From the NCBI GenBank assembly GCA_037044905.1, contig JBAOKB010000054.1:62001-126000 (forward strand): a stretch of 64,000 bases of DNA. The letters are read 5' to 3'. Each line of letters begins with the position of its first letter. Position 1 is the first letter of the stretch. Under the pieces are notes generated by a model. That model worked only from the letters and a program-made list of their open reading frames with translations, had not been told where the DNA came from and made no database searches. The DNA is from Hortaea werneckii. Taxonomy: Eukaryota > Ascomycota > Dothideomycetes > Mycosphaerellales > Teratosphaeriaceae. Positions 1-11,533 of this stretch are shown in pieces. A program made the position numbers and the translations under genes.

Positions 1-1143
1 AAGGACTGTGTGAGACCTGTCATTTTTTCACTGGTCCAGTAGGATCATACATGCCAGATGCTCTTTCCTCTGAACGCCGCATGATTGTGCGCAGCTGCTC
101 TTACCAGTCCGATCGATCAGTTCCGACGCTTTGAAGCGTACCATGTCCTCCAAGGTTCTGTTTTCGTTCGTGAACGGCCTTGGCAATTGTTTCAAGATGC
201 ACGTTCTGCGCCTCTCCACGTAAGGCTGTCGTCAAAATACCGAGCGCCTGAAGCGCTGGGAACCCTATCGGGCTCCCCAAACGATGTTGAAGGTCACCGG
301 GATTCGTTTGGGGTCCCGGGAGTCTGGATCACAGTGAGATAATTCCCACAATTGGAGCCTTGCGGTTGACACAGGTCGTCAAATGGTGGTGGTTTGATAA
401 GCCATGAAATACAAATAATAGACCTTGGACTGCTGACCCTTTAGTTTCGTTATCCCTTTGCACTCGTTCTCTTGAAACCTACTGGTCACGGCATAACGAC
501 AGCGACAGGTGACACCATACTTGAGTGCAATTCAAATGACGTTACAAGCAGCCATAGGAAGATGACCGATGCAGTGCCCGCTTCTACCTGGTTGTGCTCG
601 AGCATCTCTGCTTCTATCCGCACGGCCGATGCCGCTTGCCGTGTCCGCGCTCATCACGGCAGGAGAAGCCCTGCAGTAGCCGCTCGAGCGCCATACATTG
701 GCTTATTCAGAAGAGCCTCTTCGCTGCACTGGCCAGAGGTGCTTGATCTTACGACAAGGCTCTAGTGAGAGCGGTCAGCAACTGAAAGCTGGTCAAGGCT
801 TCGCTTCACCGTAACCTAAGTGTCGCCACCTCTCGACAACTGGACTTGTGCAACGACAAACAACACCGCTACAACAAGCTCTGACTATTTTGTTTGCTAG
901 TATTGGGCCCGCTCAACAGCAAGAAATTGCGTGGCTTCTGCTTGTCTCAAGCCGGCAAGGGTCTCAATCAACAATCAGGCTTATCCTTTCTCCTGACTTT
1001 TCATGGTGAGACGCTCATCTCTTCCGCGCTCCCATCTACTGCTTGTCAATACCACGATCTCTTTGCTTTTTCTTCTCGCCGACGTTCTGCGCCTGCTAGT
1101 AGTCTGGTGGCTTTCTCAATGCGTCTGCAGGAATCTGCGCTAC
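1..1143. other. Upstream flank and probable long leader of the zinc-cluster gene
   Basis: No convincing gene is seen here. The open frames are short, mostly start at non-ATG codons and match nothing I recognise. The stretch probably holds the promoter and a long 5' leader of the transcription factor that starts near 1144. The codons just before 1144 stay open back to 1003 but encode an implausible hydrophobic run, so I treat them as untranslated. Confidence 0.5.
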
Positions 1144-3093
1144 ATGAGCCCCGAGATGATGATGACGCAGTCATTTCACGGATTCGGAGAGTATGACTCC
1201 CACTATCAATCGTCACAGCAACGATCGACATCGACACCAGGCTATTACGACCGTCTCACACCCTACAGCTCCGTTGCACATTACGCCAATTATGATCATG
1301 CTCGCCACGAACTTCGTCCAGGCTATGGAGGTCGTTCGGTAACCAGACAGATCCACGAGACCGAGCCAGACATAGCACCTGGTACTGCTCGGCGAAGGAT
1401 CTCTGTAGCTGTACGTAATAGCTGAGATTATGAATGTTTAACCCATCTAACATGTCGATAGTGCTCGCGTTGCAGAAGGCGCAAGATCAAATGTTCCGGC
1501 AACCCTGGAGATGGCACAGGTTGTCAAGCCTGCAGGGCATCGGGTGCTGATGTGTCTGCGTGTCACTTCAACAGGGTGAGTTTTCCCTTACCAAACAGCA
1601 CAACCGAGATTCTTACGTGTAAACAGGTGAATAGCCATGAGCTCTCGATGACTGGAGTAGAGGTCTATCCTCCAGGCAGCATTGCAGGCAATACGCTACA
1701 TTCGGCTGCTTATGCGTCAGACACTGGCTCCGTGACTGGCGCTGGATGGATAGGGACGCACCACCAACCGATGCAGAGGCCTTCCCTCCCGACTTTACAT
1801 ACGCGGTCCTCTTTCGTGGATGGGTATGACCAATATGAAAACTCCCCAGTGGATTCTTACACTCATGCGTCGTCGTCGATGCCACGTCAAGACTCATATT
1901 CCAGCTCATATCCAGGCTATGAGAATTACCGTGCGTGGAGCACCAGCAGCGCGATGATGTCGACCCCTGCCTCTGCGGGCTATCATGAGCAGCCGTCATC
2001 GTACAGCTTCGGAAACCTGACTGCTCCCTTTCCGCAGCATGGCGGCAGCCGCTTGCCAAGCGTCACATCAGATACCTTTGGCTCAATGAACATGAGCTCC
2101 CTACATTCATCTTTGCCAGTACACACAGCCCAAGAAAGACGGCTGCCTGCACCGTACACCATTACGTACCCGAACGCCCAAACGCAGCACCCCAGCACTC
2201 AGCAGCTTCCGGATATCAGGACCACAGGCTCTATCAGCAGTGAGCCAAGAGTCCACATTCATGGAATCCACAGCCGAAATGCCATGCCATGGTCATCTGA
2301 ACCCACTCCTATGAGTGCCACAGCGGTTTCAAACCCAAGCATACCGCCAACGAAAGGGGTGCCAGGGCTAGCAACAGCCTTTCAATCCCAAAGCCGACCG
2401 CAATATCCACACCAAGGGCACCAGGATCAATCGCAGAATGCAGTAGGCGTCTCTGAGCCAGCATTCGGATACCAGTTCCCAATGGTCCAGACCAACTGCC
2501 CGCGTACCAGCAGCCCAAACGTCTCACCGGCCTTAGCCAGCGGTCCACCCGGGTGTGAAAGCTTCCCCAGCACAGCATCGAGCAGCTCTTCGACAACTTC
2601 GATGCAAATCCCTTGCTCGTCGAGCTTGTCGCACGCACAATCATCCCACATTCAGCTCGACTCACGACCACAAAACCACCGAGACCTGCCTGCTCTTCAT
2701 GTAGAAACCTCGGAAGGCCCACATCAATCAGCCGAGCCTCCAATGCACCCCTCCCTCATCTCACCCTCCAACCCCGATGCTGCACTCCCAGCAAGCCTCT
2801 ACAGCTTCAGCACCGACAGCGGAAACGGCATATCCACCACCCTCCCAACCTCCACCACAGCAGATCGACCTATTACCGCCTCGGGCGACAACGATCAAAG
2901 CAGCACTGGTGGCCTCTCATCTATGAGCGCGCCGACCAACTACAACCCCACGCCTGGCCCTCGACACTCTCAATCGCATCGCGGCCAGCACAGCGCACAC
3001 CCTGAGATTTTGCGAAGCCAGTCCAGCTTCGAGCGTCAGCGGGCCCAGACTGCACATCGGATGAGCGTGCATAGCTTGAATGCACGGTACTGA
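1144..3093 (+). CDS. Zn(II)2Cys6 fungal transcription factor
   Basis: Proposed CDS is join(1144..1410,1462..1575,1627..3093), 615 aa. Splicing joins TARRRISVA to CSRCRRRKIKCSG, giving the six-cysteine spacing of a GAL4-type zinc cluster: C-x2-C-x6-C, then C-x2-C-x8-C, at about residues 90-120. Such proteins bind DNA in the nucleus. The rest is a long low-complexity tail rich in Ser, Pro, Gln, Thr and His, with no recognisable fungal transcription factor homology domain. Both introns are 51 nt with good GTACGT/GTGAGT donors. The second intron is a multiple of three and has no stop. The start at MSPEMMMTQ is chosen because upstream codons look untranslated. Target genes cannot be inferred from sequence. 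Confidence 0.82.
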
Positions 3094-4363
3094 GAGAAGC
3101 GAATCAGCGCTCGAGAGGTCTCGGGGGAAAAGCTACAAGGAGACAAAGGGGCGGCCTGGGGACTTGAGAACTCCTGCCTCTCCCACAGCATTCCTCCTCA
3201 TTCCAGCTACAGAGGGGTTCCAAGACGGAGAAGTATCGTTGCTTTCGACCCCTCGACAGGCAAAACCATCCGCCCGTTGACGGGCAATGTTCATCATACA
3301 CCTGCAGGCTTTACTTCCACCTCTCGGTTTTATATAGCACGACCTCCTTTTTTTGGTCTTTTTTGGTCTTTTTTCTTTTCTTTTGAAGGTGAGCGATAGG
3401 AATGGTAAAAGCCTGCAAGGGGGAGTCGTTGGGTTTGGAACTGATTGCTAGCGTAAGGTCAGTTGCCTCTTGATCTGGTGTCTTGTGCTTCTGTCACTGT
3501 GTCTTCTTCTATTTGTTCTTCGGACTGGGGAAGCTGAATGGGTTTCTTGCATGGATGATCGTCTTCTGAGACATGATGGAGAGGCAGGCGAGGGACGAGG
3601 CTCTTTAGTGCATTTGCGGGATGGGAGGCAGGGAGGAAGTAGCTGGCATGTAGGAAGGAGAGGTAATTAGTGTGTTGAGTTGCTTGTCAAAGTACGGGAA
3701 TGTGATGGGTAAATAGTGTGCGCCAGTAATCACCTTTCGGCTGTCATCCTGTAGTTGAGGGCGTTGTCCTTTTGCGCTTGATTTCGTTTTGATTCGTAGA
3801 GGAAACTAGAATGGGAGAAGTCATGTAATAGTAGGTAGCGCGGTCAACAGAGCAATGTACGATTTGATACTTCAACAGTGAAGCTGCCGCTCCAAAGTGT
3901 GAATGACACAATTAATCCAAACATGGACCATCTTTCTCAACAGGCCGAACGAACGTGAACAAGACCAAGCTGAGAGAAAACAAGGACGAGGGCAAAAAGA
4001 GGAGGGCTAAGCCGGAAGGCCTCCCTCAGCGGCCTGGAGACATTGCGCCCTTTTTTTTTCTCTTTTTTTCCCTTTTTGGAGTTCAAGGTAGACTTGCCAG
4101 GTCTGCCAGACCAATGGGTGCAACGCACGGTCGAAGATGTGTGCTATAAAAACCATACATTGCATTGGTCGTCCTGCAGACTAAATACTACAACCAAAGA
4201 ATACCTATCGACTCGATATAAGTCGCGAAATACGTTGCAGAAACCTGTGAAGACGGGAACAACAGATCCTAGCGCCCCGAACGCCTCGCTCACGAAGATG
4301 GTCAAGCTCAAAATGCGTGCCTGCACTTCCCCTCACGCTTCCCTCCCACTTACTCACTTAATC
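3094..4363. other. Convergent 3' region without a gene
   Basis: This lies between the stops of the zinc-cluster gene and the RMND1-family gene. It contains T-rich tracts on the plus strand near 3345-3385 and 4050-4080, as expected of fungal 3' ends. Small open frames here look random. No RNA gene was recognised. Confidence 0.5.
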
Positions 4364-6759
4364 TCAAAGCTCACCTAACCCATACACAGCCGTCTCGTGC
4401 GGACTAGGCCAAACGCCACTCGCGCCGGGAGGAGGCAGAGAATAACAAACCGTGCCATTCCCACCCACACCACTCTCCAAACCCTTCCCATCTTTGCCCT
4501 TCCCCTGGGCCAGGATGCCGAACCGCAGGAAGACCTCGGTGCAGGTAACGAGGATACTGAGGATAATAAGCACGATGATGATCCAGGTGATACGGGTCAT
4601 TTTGACGTCGGCGATGGAGTCCGACAGGATCTCGGCCAGGTCGAGGAAGACGCGACAGCGCTCGTTGAGCACCTGGATGCGCGGTTTGATCTCGAGGTAC
4701 TCGCGCACGCCTTGGTAGAGGGGGTGGAGAGTCGGTTCCGAGTCCCAGAAGAAGTTGGGGGTGTCGAGCATATTTGATGCTGTTTTAAAAAAAAAAAGGG
4801 GAGGACGGTTAGCTGATAGCCCTTTATTGCGGAAAATACAACGAGGGCGAAGATTCTTCGCCTTGACCACTCCTGGGAATACGAATTAGTGAAGGGGGGG
4901 GAGTCACAAGGGAACTTACAAAGATTCACATCCACTCTCCCCTCAAACAACCTGCCCACCAAACCCACGACTTCCTTCCGATCCATGCCCAACCGCCCTT
5001 CCAACGCCAACCGTCGCGGCACATACTGCGCCTCCGTCATCGTGCGCTGCATGCGCTCCTCGAAGAAACTCAGCTTAGTACTCTGCGCGATCGCATGCGA
5101 CATGGCGAGCTTGATCATATGGTCCGACGTCCGCAGCGTGATCATGTCGTTGTAGATGCGGGGTTTCTCGATCTCCGGGGAGTACTGGAAGTGGAATTCT
5201 TCCGTCTCGAAGTCGGATTCGTCCAAGGGGCGGGTCATGAGGGGGAGGAAATTGGTGGTTGACGGGGCCATGGCTGCAAGTTTGCTCGTGAGGGGGTTGG
5301 AGTTGGTAGGGTAGGAAGGTTTGGTTTTGGTGGAGGTCGAGTTGTTGTTACCGCCACTCATGTGTTGGAAGTGGGAGGTTGAGCTGAAGGTGAGGTCGGC
5401 TAGGAGGTCTTTTTCTTGGTTGGGTGTGAAATTCCATAGGACGGCGACGCCGTAGGAGAAGATGAAGAGTTCGGCGACGGTGTGGGCGTCGGGAGAGATG
5501 AAGGGGTGTTGGGAAGGTGATTGGGTGGACCACCCACCGGATGAGGTGTTGCTTTCCCGTCGTCGTGGACCGCTAGGATCCATATCCATCTCCGAAGCCT
5601 GGTGCACGTACCCGTTCGTTTCCCTATCGCGTTGTTCCTGATCGCTGGTATGTGTGGCATGGAGGTTGTCCTGCTGTGGTGGCAGATCATGTTGCCGGGC
5701 ATGACCCGTCTCAGGAGGCGTAGAGGCATGCATAGCCCCATACGACCCGGCTCCTTCATTTGCTCTGACCGAATACTCGTCACTCTCACCCTGCCAACCT
5801 TCCCTGTACTCTCTCCGCTCATTGGCCTCAATCTGCTCATCCAACACGCTTCTCCCGCCGGGGTTCTTCACAACAGGTGAACTTCTAACCCGGTATCCCT
5901 CACTCCCTCCCAGCAAAGGCAGCTGATAAACGCAATACAAACAATCATCATACAGCTTCGTCTTGGCTCCATGCTGATCCCTCACAAACTGCGCCGTAGA
6001 CCGCAACTTATAACTCTGCGCGGTACAATACGCCGTCACACGGGCGAGCTGCGCATTCGCCGTCCTCTGACTCTTGGGCAAGCGCTCCGCATCGCTCTTC
6101 CCAGCACCGGGTCCCATAGCTTTCCGCCGCATCATGACCGCATCACTGGGCGGACCGACCTCATCATCCTCATCCTGAACCCGTCGCTGTCCGACCCGCC
6201 TACCCACCTTCTCGAGATCCTCCCCTTCCTCCTCGTCTTCTTCCCCATGCTCCTCCGTCGTCTCCGGCAGCAAAACCAACTTCTCGCTCGTCTTGCTCGT
6301 CCTCCCTCCACCACTAATACCCGCTAATCCCACCGCGGCCGCACCGTCCACAACTCCCACCCCACCTGGTCCTCCGCCTCCGATCCCACCCACGCCACCT
6401 CCCGCCCCGCGTAACTTAGGGTTGAGAGGATGTCGTCCGGACGGCGTACGGGTATGTACTAGCGGTCTCGCCTGGCCGGGGGGAGGGATCCGCCGTTGCG
6501 CTGAGGGGATATCAGTCGCGTACTGTAGGACATTGTCTACGGAGATTAATCTTGTTCCGCCGGCGGATGAAGGGTTCCGCTGGGAAGAGGCGCCAGCGGC
6601 GCCAGGGCGACTGGGTCCGCGGAGGGAATTGCTGGCCCCGCCGGGGGTGTTGGCGGCGGCGGCGGCGGCGAAGGATGAGGATCGGGGTTGGTCGCGGGTG
6701 TCGGTTACGAGGACGGTGGGGTTGCGTTTGGGTCCGCTCGGGGAGCGTTGGTTGGACAT
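4364..6759 (-). CDS. RMND1/Sif2-Sif3 (DUF155) family membrane protein, Rmd8-like
   Basis: CDS is complement(join(4364..4779,4920..6759)), 751 aa. Removing the 140-nt intron (GTAAGT...CAG) joins VDVNL to SNMLDTPNFFWDSEP, a sequence typical of DUF155 proteins. The N-terminal 200 residues are low complexity (Ala, Gly and acidic runs). The family region follows, with TAYCTAQSYKL near residue 245 and ELFIFSYGVAVLWNFT near 430. A hydrophobic helix (ITWIIIVLIILSILVT) lies near the C-terminus. Yeast relatives are Rmd1 and Rmd8; the length, long N-terminus and tail helix favour Rmd8. Biochemical function is not settled for fungal members. The last residues after the helix are variable and the exact stop is less certain. 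Confidence 0.85.
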
Positions 6760-7367
6760 TTTCGGAGTGGATTCGTATGTGTAGATGCGATTATGGTCGC
6801 GAGAAGGACGGTGGATCTCTAAGACGAAGAAGACGGGGCGGGGAGAGTTCGGGACGGGCTCATTGCAGAAGCCTTATTCGAATGAGTGTATTTTATTAGA
6901 GAGTCCAATGGGAGATTGGTAGGGAAAGGTGGATTTTGGCGCGATAATAATAATGCCTGCGCTGATTCTGCGAAGCTGCACGTGGATGATGTTCATGCAT
7001 GGAATCCATGGAAGCTGGAGCACGGACGGGGATGAGCCGGCAAAAACGTCATCTCACAGGTGAAGAACGCGTCCAACTGAAGGCAAAACGGCGATGCATG
7101 AACGCATATTAACCTGGCAATAGACGATCTTGTACATCTTCGCAATATTAAGAAGTAGAACAAGCATTCAGTATCAGGATAGATGAAGATTCGATAGTAA
7201 GAAGAACCAATCCTCAGTCCTTTCATTCATTGACAAGCTGTTTCACAATCGAACATCTACCTGTGTGGGTATCATAAAAAAAGAGACCAACCATCCCCGG
7301 TCCTACACGCAGCACTCTCCATAACGCCTAAAAACCCAACCGTCTCGTCAGTCTCTGTCAAAGTTCA
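6760..7367. other. Promoter of the DUF155 gene and 3' flank of GCN5
   Basis: Both neighbours are on the minus strand, so this gap holds the promoter of the DUF155 gene and the 3' end region of GCN5. Nothing else is recognisable. Confidence 0.45.
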
Positions 7368-9134
7368 TCACTCCTGCCTAGCCGTGCTCTCAAACCCTTC
7401 ACTATCCAAATAACTCCACTCCGGCACCTCTCTCACCTTCCTCCACAACTCGCGTTCCAGCTTCCCCGCCGCCTTCGCATACGGCGTGCTCTCCGCATTG
7501 TACCGCTTACAGTTCCGGACGATGAGCAAGACATCGCGGACGAAGTCCTCGACGCCTTCGTACTGGTCCTTGTCAAGCTTGGTCTCCATGGTCGAGAGAT
7601 CCATTGGGTTCTTGATGACGGAGTAGTAATCTTGGACTTCGTCGCCGTTGACGGGTTGTAAGAATGGCCAGGCGGCGGAGGAAGTCTGGAGGGCGCTGAG
7701 GAGGGTGACGAGGAGGGAGTGGGAGGGGTTCCGGCGGGGCTGCCTTGAGAGCGAGTCCATGTCTGCGCTCCAGCCCGTGGCGCGGATGGCGGGGATGGAC
7801 AGCGGGTCGATTTCGGGTAAGGGATCGGTAGATTTGAGGTGGCGCCATTCTGATGGGGGTTCATGAATGTCGTAGGCGCGGCTGACGGCGCGGATCTTGG
7901 CGTGCACGGCGGCTTTTTGTTTGAGTAGGAGCCGGCCGGATTCGAGGTAGCGGATCTTAGGTAGCATAGAGCATTGCATGATGGTACCGCCTTCGTAATC
8001 TTTGATGTAGCCCATCCATTTGGGCTTGTCGAGGGTGATTTCTTTGGTAAAACCTTGCTTTTTGAAATAGCCAATGGCATAGTTGTCGGCGTAAGTGAGG
8101 AAATGCATCACATCGCTGGTGGCTTTGACATAGTCTTTGAGATGGCTCATGAGGTGCGCTCCGTACCCTTTGACTTGCTGATCCGAGGAGATGGCGCAGA
8201 AGACAATCTCGGCGAACTGTCGACCTTTGAAGGGGCGGTAGGTAATCCCTCCGACCACTTCGCCAGGCATATCGCTCTTGTCAGCATGGGTGCCGATAGG
8301 AGGTCGTTTCACGATAGCAATGCTCAGATGGGTTCGGTCGTAGACTAGCCGTGCGATGTAATCCTTAGGCATCTTAGGTAGTTGTTTCTGGAAAATACAT
8401 TTCAGACCGGTCAAGATGATCATGCTGCGTGGTTGGTTGTCATTGTTGACAACTTGGAAAGAAATATCTCCGTTGCGCTCTTCGAGAACGGCGGGCTTCT
8501 CTGGGAAGGGGACTCGAGCCGGCGCATCGGATTCTTCGGCGTCGTTGTCCGCGTCGTTCGCATCGGGAGCTGGTTCGGGTTGAGGTGAAGCAGATGATTT
8601 GAATCTTTTGGCGTCGTGTTCGTTTGAGTCGCCATTCGGCGCATTGTCCGCTTTGCGTTTGTGATCTGAGAGCATCTGATGTTAGCATGTGATCCAAATG
8701 CAACGACGTGTCGCACATGGATTGCTGTGGCTGCCATGTTGTATATCTAGCTTCTCGAGGGAGTGGGTGTTGGCCAGGCACTAGTGTACTGCATGGACAA
8801 TCTGAGCCACCTCCTCTTCCGCATCGTGCAAGTAAGCCTGTCCTCACTACCTTCCCGCTCAAGCAGCCAAGTAGGCGGCTGATGCCAGCGGACCCTGCCC
8901 AACTCATCGAGAGGGGCAGCACCCTAGGCTGGCCGTTTGGATCCTCATATCTCGATGCAGCTGTCGTTGTGGGTGCTTTCGATGTACGTTCCGGACGAGG
9001 TGTTGATCTTTTCGGTCTTCGCTCCAGGCTGAGCCCAGGGTATCCGTGGCTGTTTCAAAGGACCATGGGGTCTTTCGCTTTGTTGCGCTCAAGCGCGTAG
9101 ACTTACCTTCTTCCTTGACGATGTCTTGGGCCAT
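7368..9134 (-). CDS. gcn5: Histone acetyltransferase Gcn5 (SAGA/ADA catalytic subunit)
   Basis: Proposed CDS is complement(join(7368..8665,9107..9134)), 441 aa. Gcn5 acetylates histone H3 lysines in the nucleus within SAGA/ADA complexes. The GNAT domain spans about residues 75-240. It contains FAEIVFCAISS, whose Glu (near residue 162) is the general base, and QQVKGYGAHLM, which binds acetyl-CoA. A bromodomain follows (about 325-430) with YNAEST carrying the acetyl-lysine-binding Asn. The body is certain. The start is inferred: ATGGCCCAAGACATC... followed by GTAAGT gives a 28-nt exon that joins in frame to DHKRKADNAP across a 441-nt intron, unusually long for this window. Starting at the ATG at 8675 is an alternative. 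Its promoter is shared with divergent OST5. Confidence 0.93.
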
Positions 9135-9515
9135 GTTGGCTCCTGTTGATGGCCTTCGCGGCCAGTCCGGTGTGATATTAGGAGTGGAGTTCGCCGATAA
9201 CAAAGACTGCTGTGGGAGGCGGTTGGAAAAGATATCGCAAGCCGATCAGCTTGCAGTGATGCTGGTTGTCGCGACGTCTAGATAGGCGGCGTTGTGGAGA
9301 GCTTAACCCCGACGAGAGCGACGGCCCCGAGGGCTCCCGCCGCATGTGAAAGCTACAATAATGGCCTGAGGCATCAGACATCGAGCTCCAGCTGTCCTCC
9401 ATCCAATGCGGTTGATGTTATACCGGCATCGAGCCATTGACTTGTTCCAACATTGTGCATGAACGCTTGAATCTTTCCGTTCAATCAAGCTTCAACCAAC
9501 ATCGCCTTTACATCC
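9135..9515. promoter_or_regulatory. Divergent GCN5/OST5 intergenic region
   Basis: This short gap separates the proposed GCN5 start (minus) from the OST5 start (plus), so it should hold both promoters. No clear TATA box was found. Confidence 0.45.
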
Positions 9516-9903
9516 ATGTCTGCCGCACCTCTCACCGAACTCTGGGAGGCTTCCGCCGGCCAGCCCTTCCGGCCAACCATTGGCAAAGGCACTCAGTTTA
9601 CCGTTGGCTTCACCTTGCTGCTGTTGGCCTTCATCCTGACGAGTCTGTTCGGTCTGAGTATGTTTGAAGGAATCTTCTGTAGACGCTGTGCTTGTTGCGG
9701 GTCGAGCAGCGCTGATCGATGCAACAGACAACACCATTAAGAACGTGCCATTGTACGGCATTCCCGCCTCGCTCGCATTCGGGTACGCCTCCCTTCTCAT
9801 CCCGAAAACACCATATACTCTATTCGTCGAGGAAGTTTGAACTAACGGATGAATCAGTTTCGGCGCTGTCTACATGATCTGCGCTGTCGGTGTCTACGTA
9901 TGA
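9516..9903 (+). CDS. ost5: Oligosaccharyltransferase subunit Ost5 (TMEM258 family)
   Basis: CDS is join(9516..9657,9728..9782,9858..9903), 80 aa, the normal length for this family. Ost5 is a two-helix subunit of the ER oligosaccharyltransferase that N-glycosylates proteins. Helix 1 is FTVGFTLLLLAFILTSLFGL. Splicing gives NVPLYGIPASLAFGFG and a terminal helix ending AVYMICAVGVYV, matching the GFG...VGxYV ending of human TMEM258. Introns are 70 and 75 nt and both junctions restore the frame. The stop TGA overlaps an ATG (ATGA at 9900) that opens another frame, described separately. Confidence 0.88.
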
Positions 9904-10124
9904 GCGCACGCAATACCGTCCGGAGCTTCCGTCCACCACCCGCTACCTCTCCCACCTCCACACCACATCCTTCACGCCGTCCGCCGAAGACCGCAAAGCC
10001 CTTCGCCCACTATCGTCCGTTCCATCCCGTCACCTCGACCCTTGTCATTCTCGCTTTCGGTCTGCTGGGCTTCTTCACCGTCGTCAACTTGACCTATCAC
10101 ATCTGCACCTACTTCGGCCTGTAA
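9900..10124 (+). CDS. Small ORF overlapping the OST5 stop, one hydrophobic segment (doubtful)
   Basis: The ATG shares its TG with the OST5 stop codon. The frame runs 74 codons, is Pro/Arg rich at first and ends with a predicted membrane helix (TSTLVILAFGLLGFFTVVNL). Codons in the second half have C-rich third positions like real genes here. However, the DNA is a CT-rich stretch directly before RAD1, and such promoter DNA encodes Leu, Phe, Ser and Pro by chance. Another open frame overlaps its first half. No family is recognised. Confidence 0.18.
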   Translation: MSARNTVRSFRPPPATSPTSTPHPSRRPPKTAKPFAHYRPFHPVTSTLVILAFGLLGFFTVVNLTYHICTYFGL

Positions 10125-10170
10125 CATACCAAAAGAGATACCCTGTACTGTCCTATCTTATCCTGTCATC

Positions 10171-11343
10171 ATGGCGCATTCTTCCACGCCGATTTTCTCG
10201 GCTGTCTCTTCCTCCGCTCGTCAGCTGCTCACGCTCCTTCGCTGTATCGCTCCAGCCAAGAAGGCCCAAGTCCTTATCTCCGCCCAAGGTCTGCGCTTCA
10301 GCACCGAGGAAGGAAGTGTGATGGAATCATTCGTCTTCCTCGAAAAGCAACTCTTCACCTCCTATACCTACCAACCACCACCCCCGCCTTCTTCCCAAGA
10401 TGACCCTCAGGACCCTCTGTTCGAAATCAACCTCAACTCCCTCATCGAAACGCTGAACATCTTCAGTCTCTCGGATCCAGCCGCAACCAAAAGGCTCGGC
10501 GGAGGCGGAGGCATGGAAGGCTATGATGCTCTCGCCGCCCACCGGTTGAACCGTCACGCAGGCATCAATCCCTTCTCCACTTCCGCCGCTTTAACATCAG
10601 GCATCTGCTCCTTCACCTACCAGGCTCCCGGCCATCCTCTCAGCATCCACATGTCCGAATCAGGCGTCACGACAACCTGCGATCTGACGACGTACCAGGC
10701 CGACACGCAGGAAGATATACCTTTCGCACGGGACGCCTTGGCATTGAAGGCTATCTTAAGGAGTTCCTATCTGTTAGATGCAGTCACAGAGTTGGGGTCA
10801 ATGAGTCCGGAAACCTTGACTCTGACTGCCTCTTCATCTTCTCGTGCCACGACAACGACGACGGCAGCTGCTTCGTCACCCTGCCTCAGCCTCTCAGCCG
10901 CAGGCGCATTAGGCTCGGCGACGGTGGACTTCACCAACCCTGCCCAGTCCTCCTCTACTTCCTCGGCAAACTCGCCTGCTGACTCCACATCCGAATCTCC
11001 CCTTCCTCCTATCCTAGAGACTTTCTTCTGTCCTACCACCAACAGTAACAAGAGAGTCCAGGCCCGTTTCCCCTTCGGTCTCATCCGCAGCGCTAACCGC
11101 GCTATGGCCGTCGCGCAGAAGGTCTCGCTGCGGTTGGATGAAGAAGGGGTTTTGAGTTTGCAGTTTTTGATTCCGGTGATGGACGGTACTGGTGGAGGCT
11201 ATGGTGGGGACGGAGATGAGAGTGGTGGCGGTAATGGAGATGCCGCGGCGGCTTTTGTGGATTTTCGGATTGTGCCGTTGGCTGAGGGGAACGAGGACGG
11301 GGAGAATTATGATGAGGAGACGACGGATGGGGATGGGGATTGA
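10171..11343 (+). CDS. rad1: Rad1-type subunit of the 9-1-1 checkpoint clamp
   Basis: Single exon, 390 aa. The family forms the PCNA-like Rad9-Rad1-Hus1 ring loaded at damaged DNA to activate the ATR-type checkpoint kinase. Recognisable parts are the N-terminal AKKAQVLISAQGLRFSTEEG, FEINLNSLIETLNIF, the middle GHPLSIHMSESGVTTTCDL and the C-terminal KVSLRLDEEGVLSLQFLIP followed by AAFVDFRIVPLAE. All align in order with human RAD1. It is about 110 residues longer than the human protein because of a Ser/Thr/Ala insert near residues 215-275, a Gly-rich loop near 350 and an acidic tail. These inserts are low complexity and probably disordered. It converges on the farnesyltransferase gene. Confidence 0.87.
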   Translation: MAHSSTPIFSAVSSSARQLLTLLRCIAPAKKAQVLISAQGLRFSTEEGSVMESFVFLEKQLFTSYTYQPPPPPSSQDDPQDPLFEINLNSLIETLNIFSLSDPAATKRLGGGGGMEGYDALAAHRLNRHAGINPFSTSAALTSGICSFTYQAPGHPLSIHMSESGVTTTCDLTTYQADTQEDIPFARDALALKAILRSSYLLDAVTELGSMSPETLTLTASSSSRATTTTTAAASSPCLSLSAAGALGSATVDFTNPAQSSSTSSANSPADSTSESPLPPILETFFCPTTNSNKRVQARFPFGLIRSANRAMAVAQKVSLRLDEEGVLSLQFLIPVMDGTGGGYGGDGDESGGGNGDAAAAFVDFRIVPLAEGNEDGENYDEETTDGDGD

Positions 11344-11533
11344 GAATGGGATGGAGAAGTCGGTGGGTAGGTTTGTTGTATGAGGTCGTGCTTTTCGACG
11401 TTTTCCAAAAAATTATAGAATCCTGGTTCTCTCTCTCTTTTGGGAAATTTGTCCTTTCAATTGCACGTGTGGTCGATTGGAAGATTTCTTAAGACTCATC
11501 ACTACGACTAATGACAACCATCCACCGCCCTTA

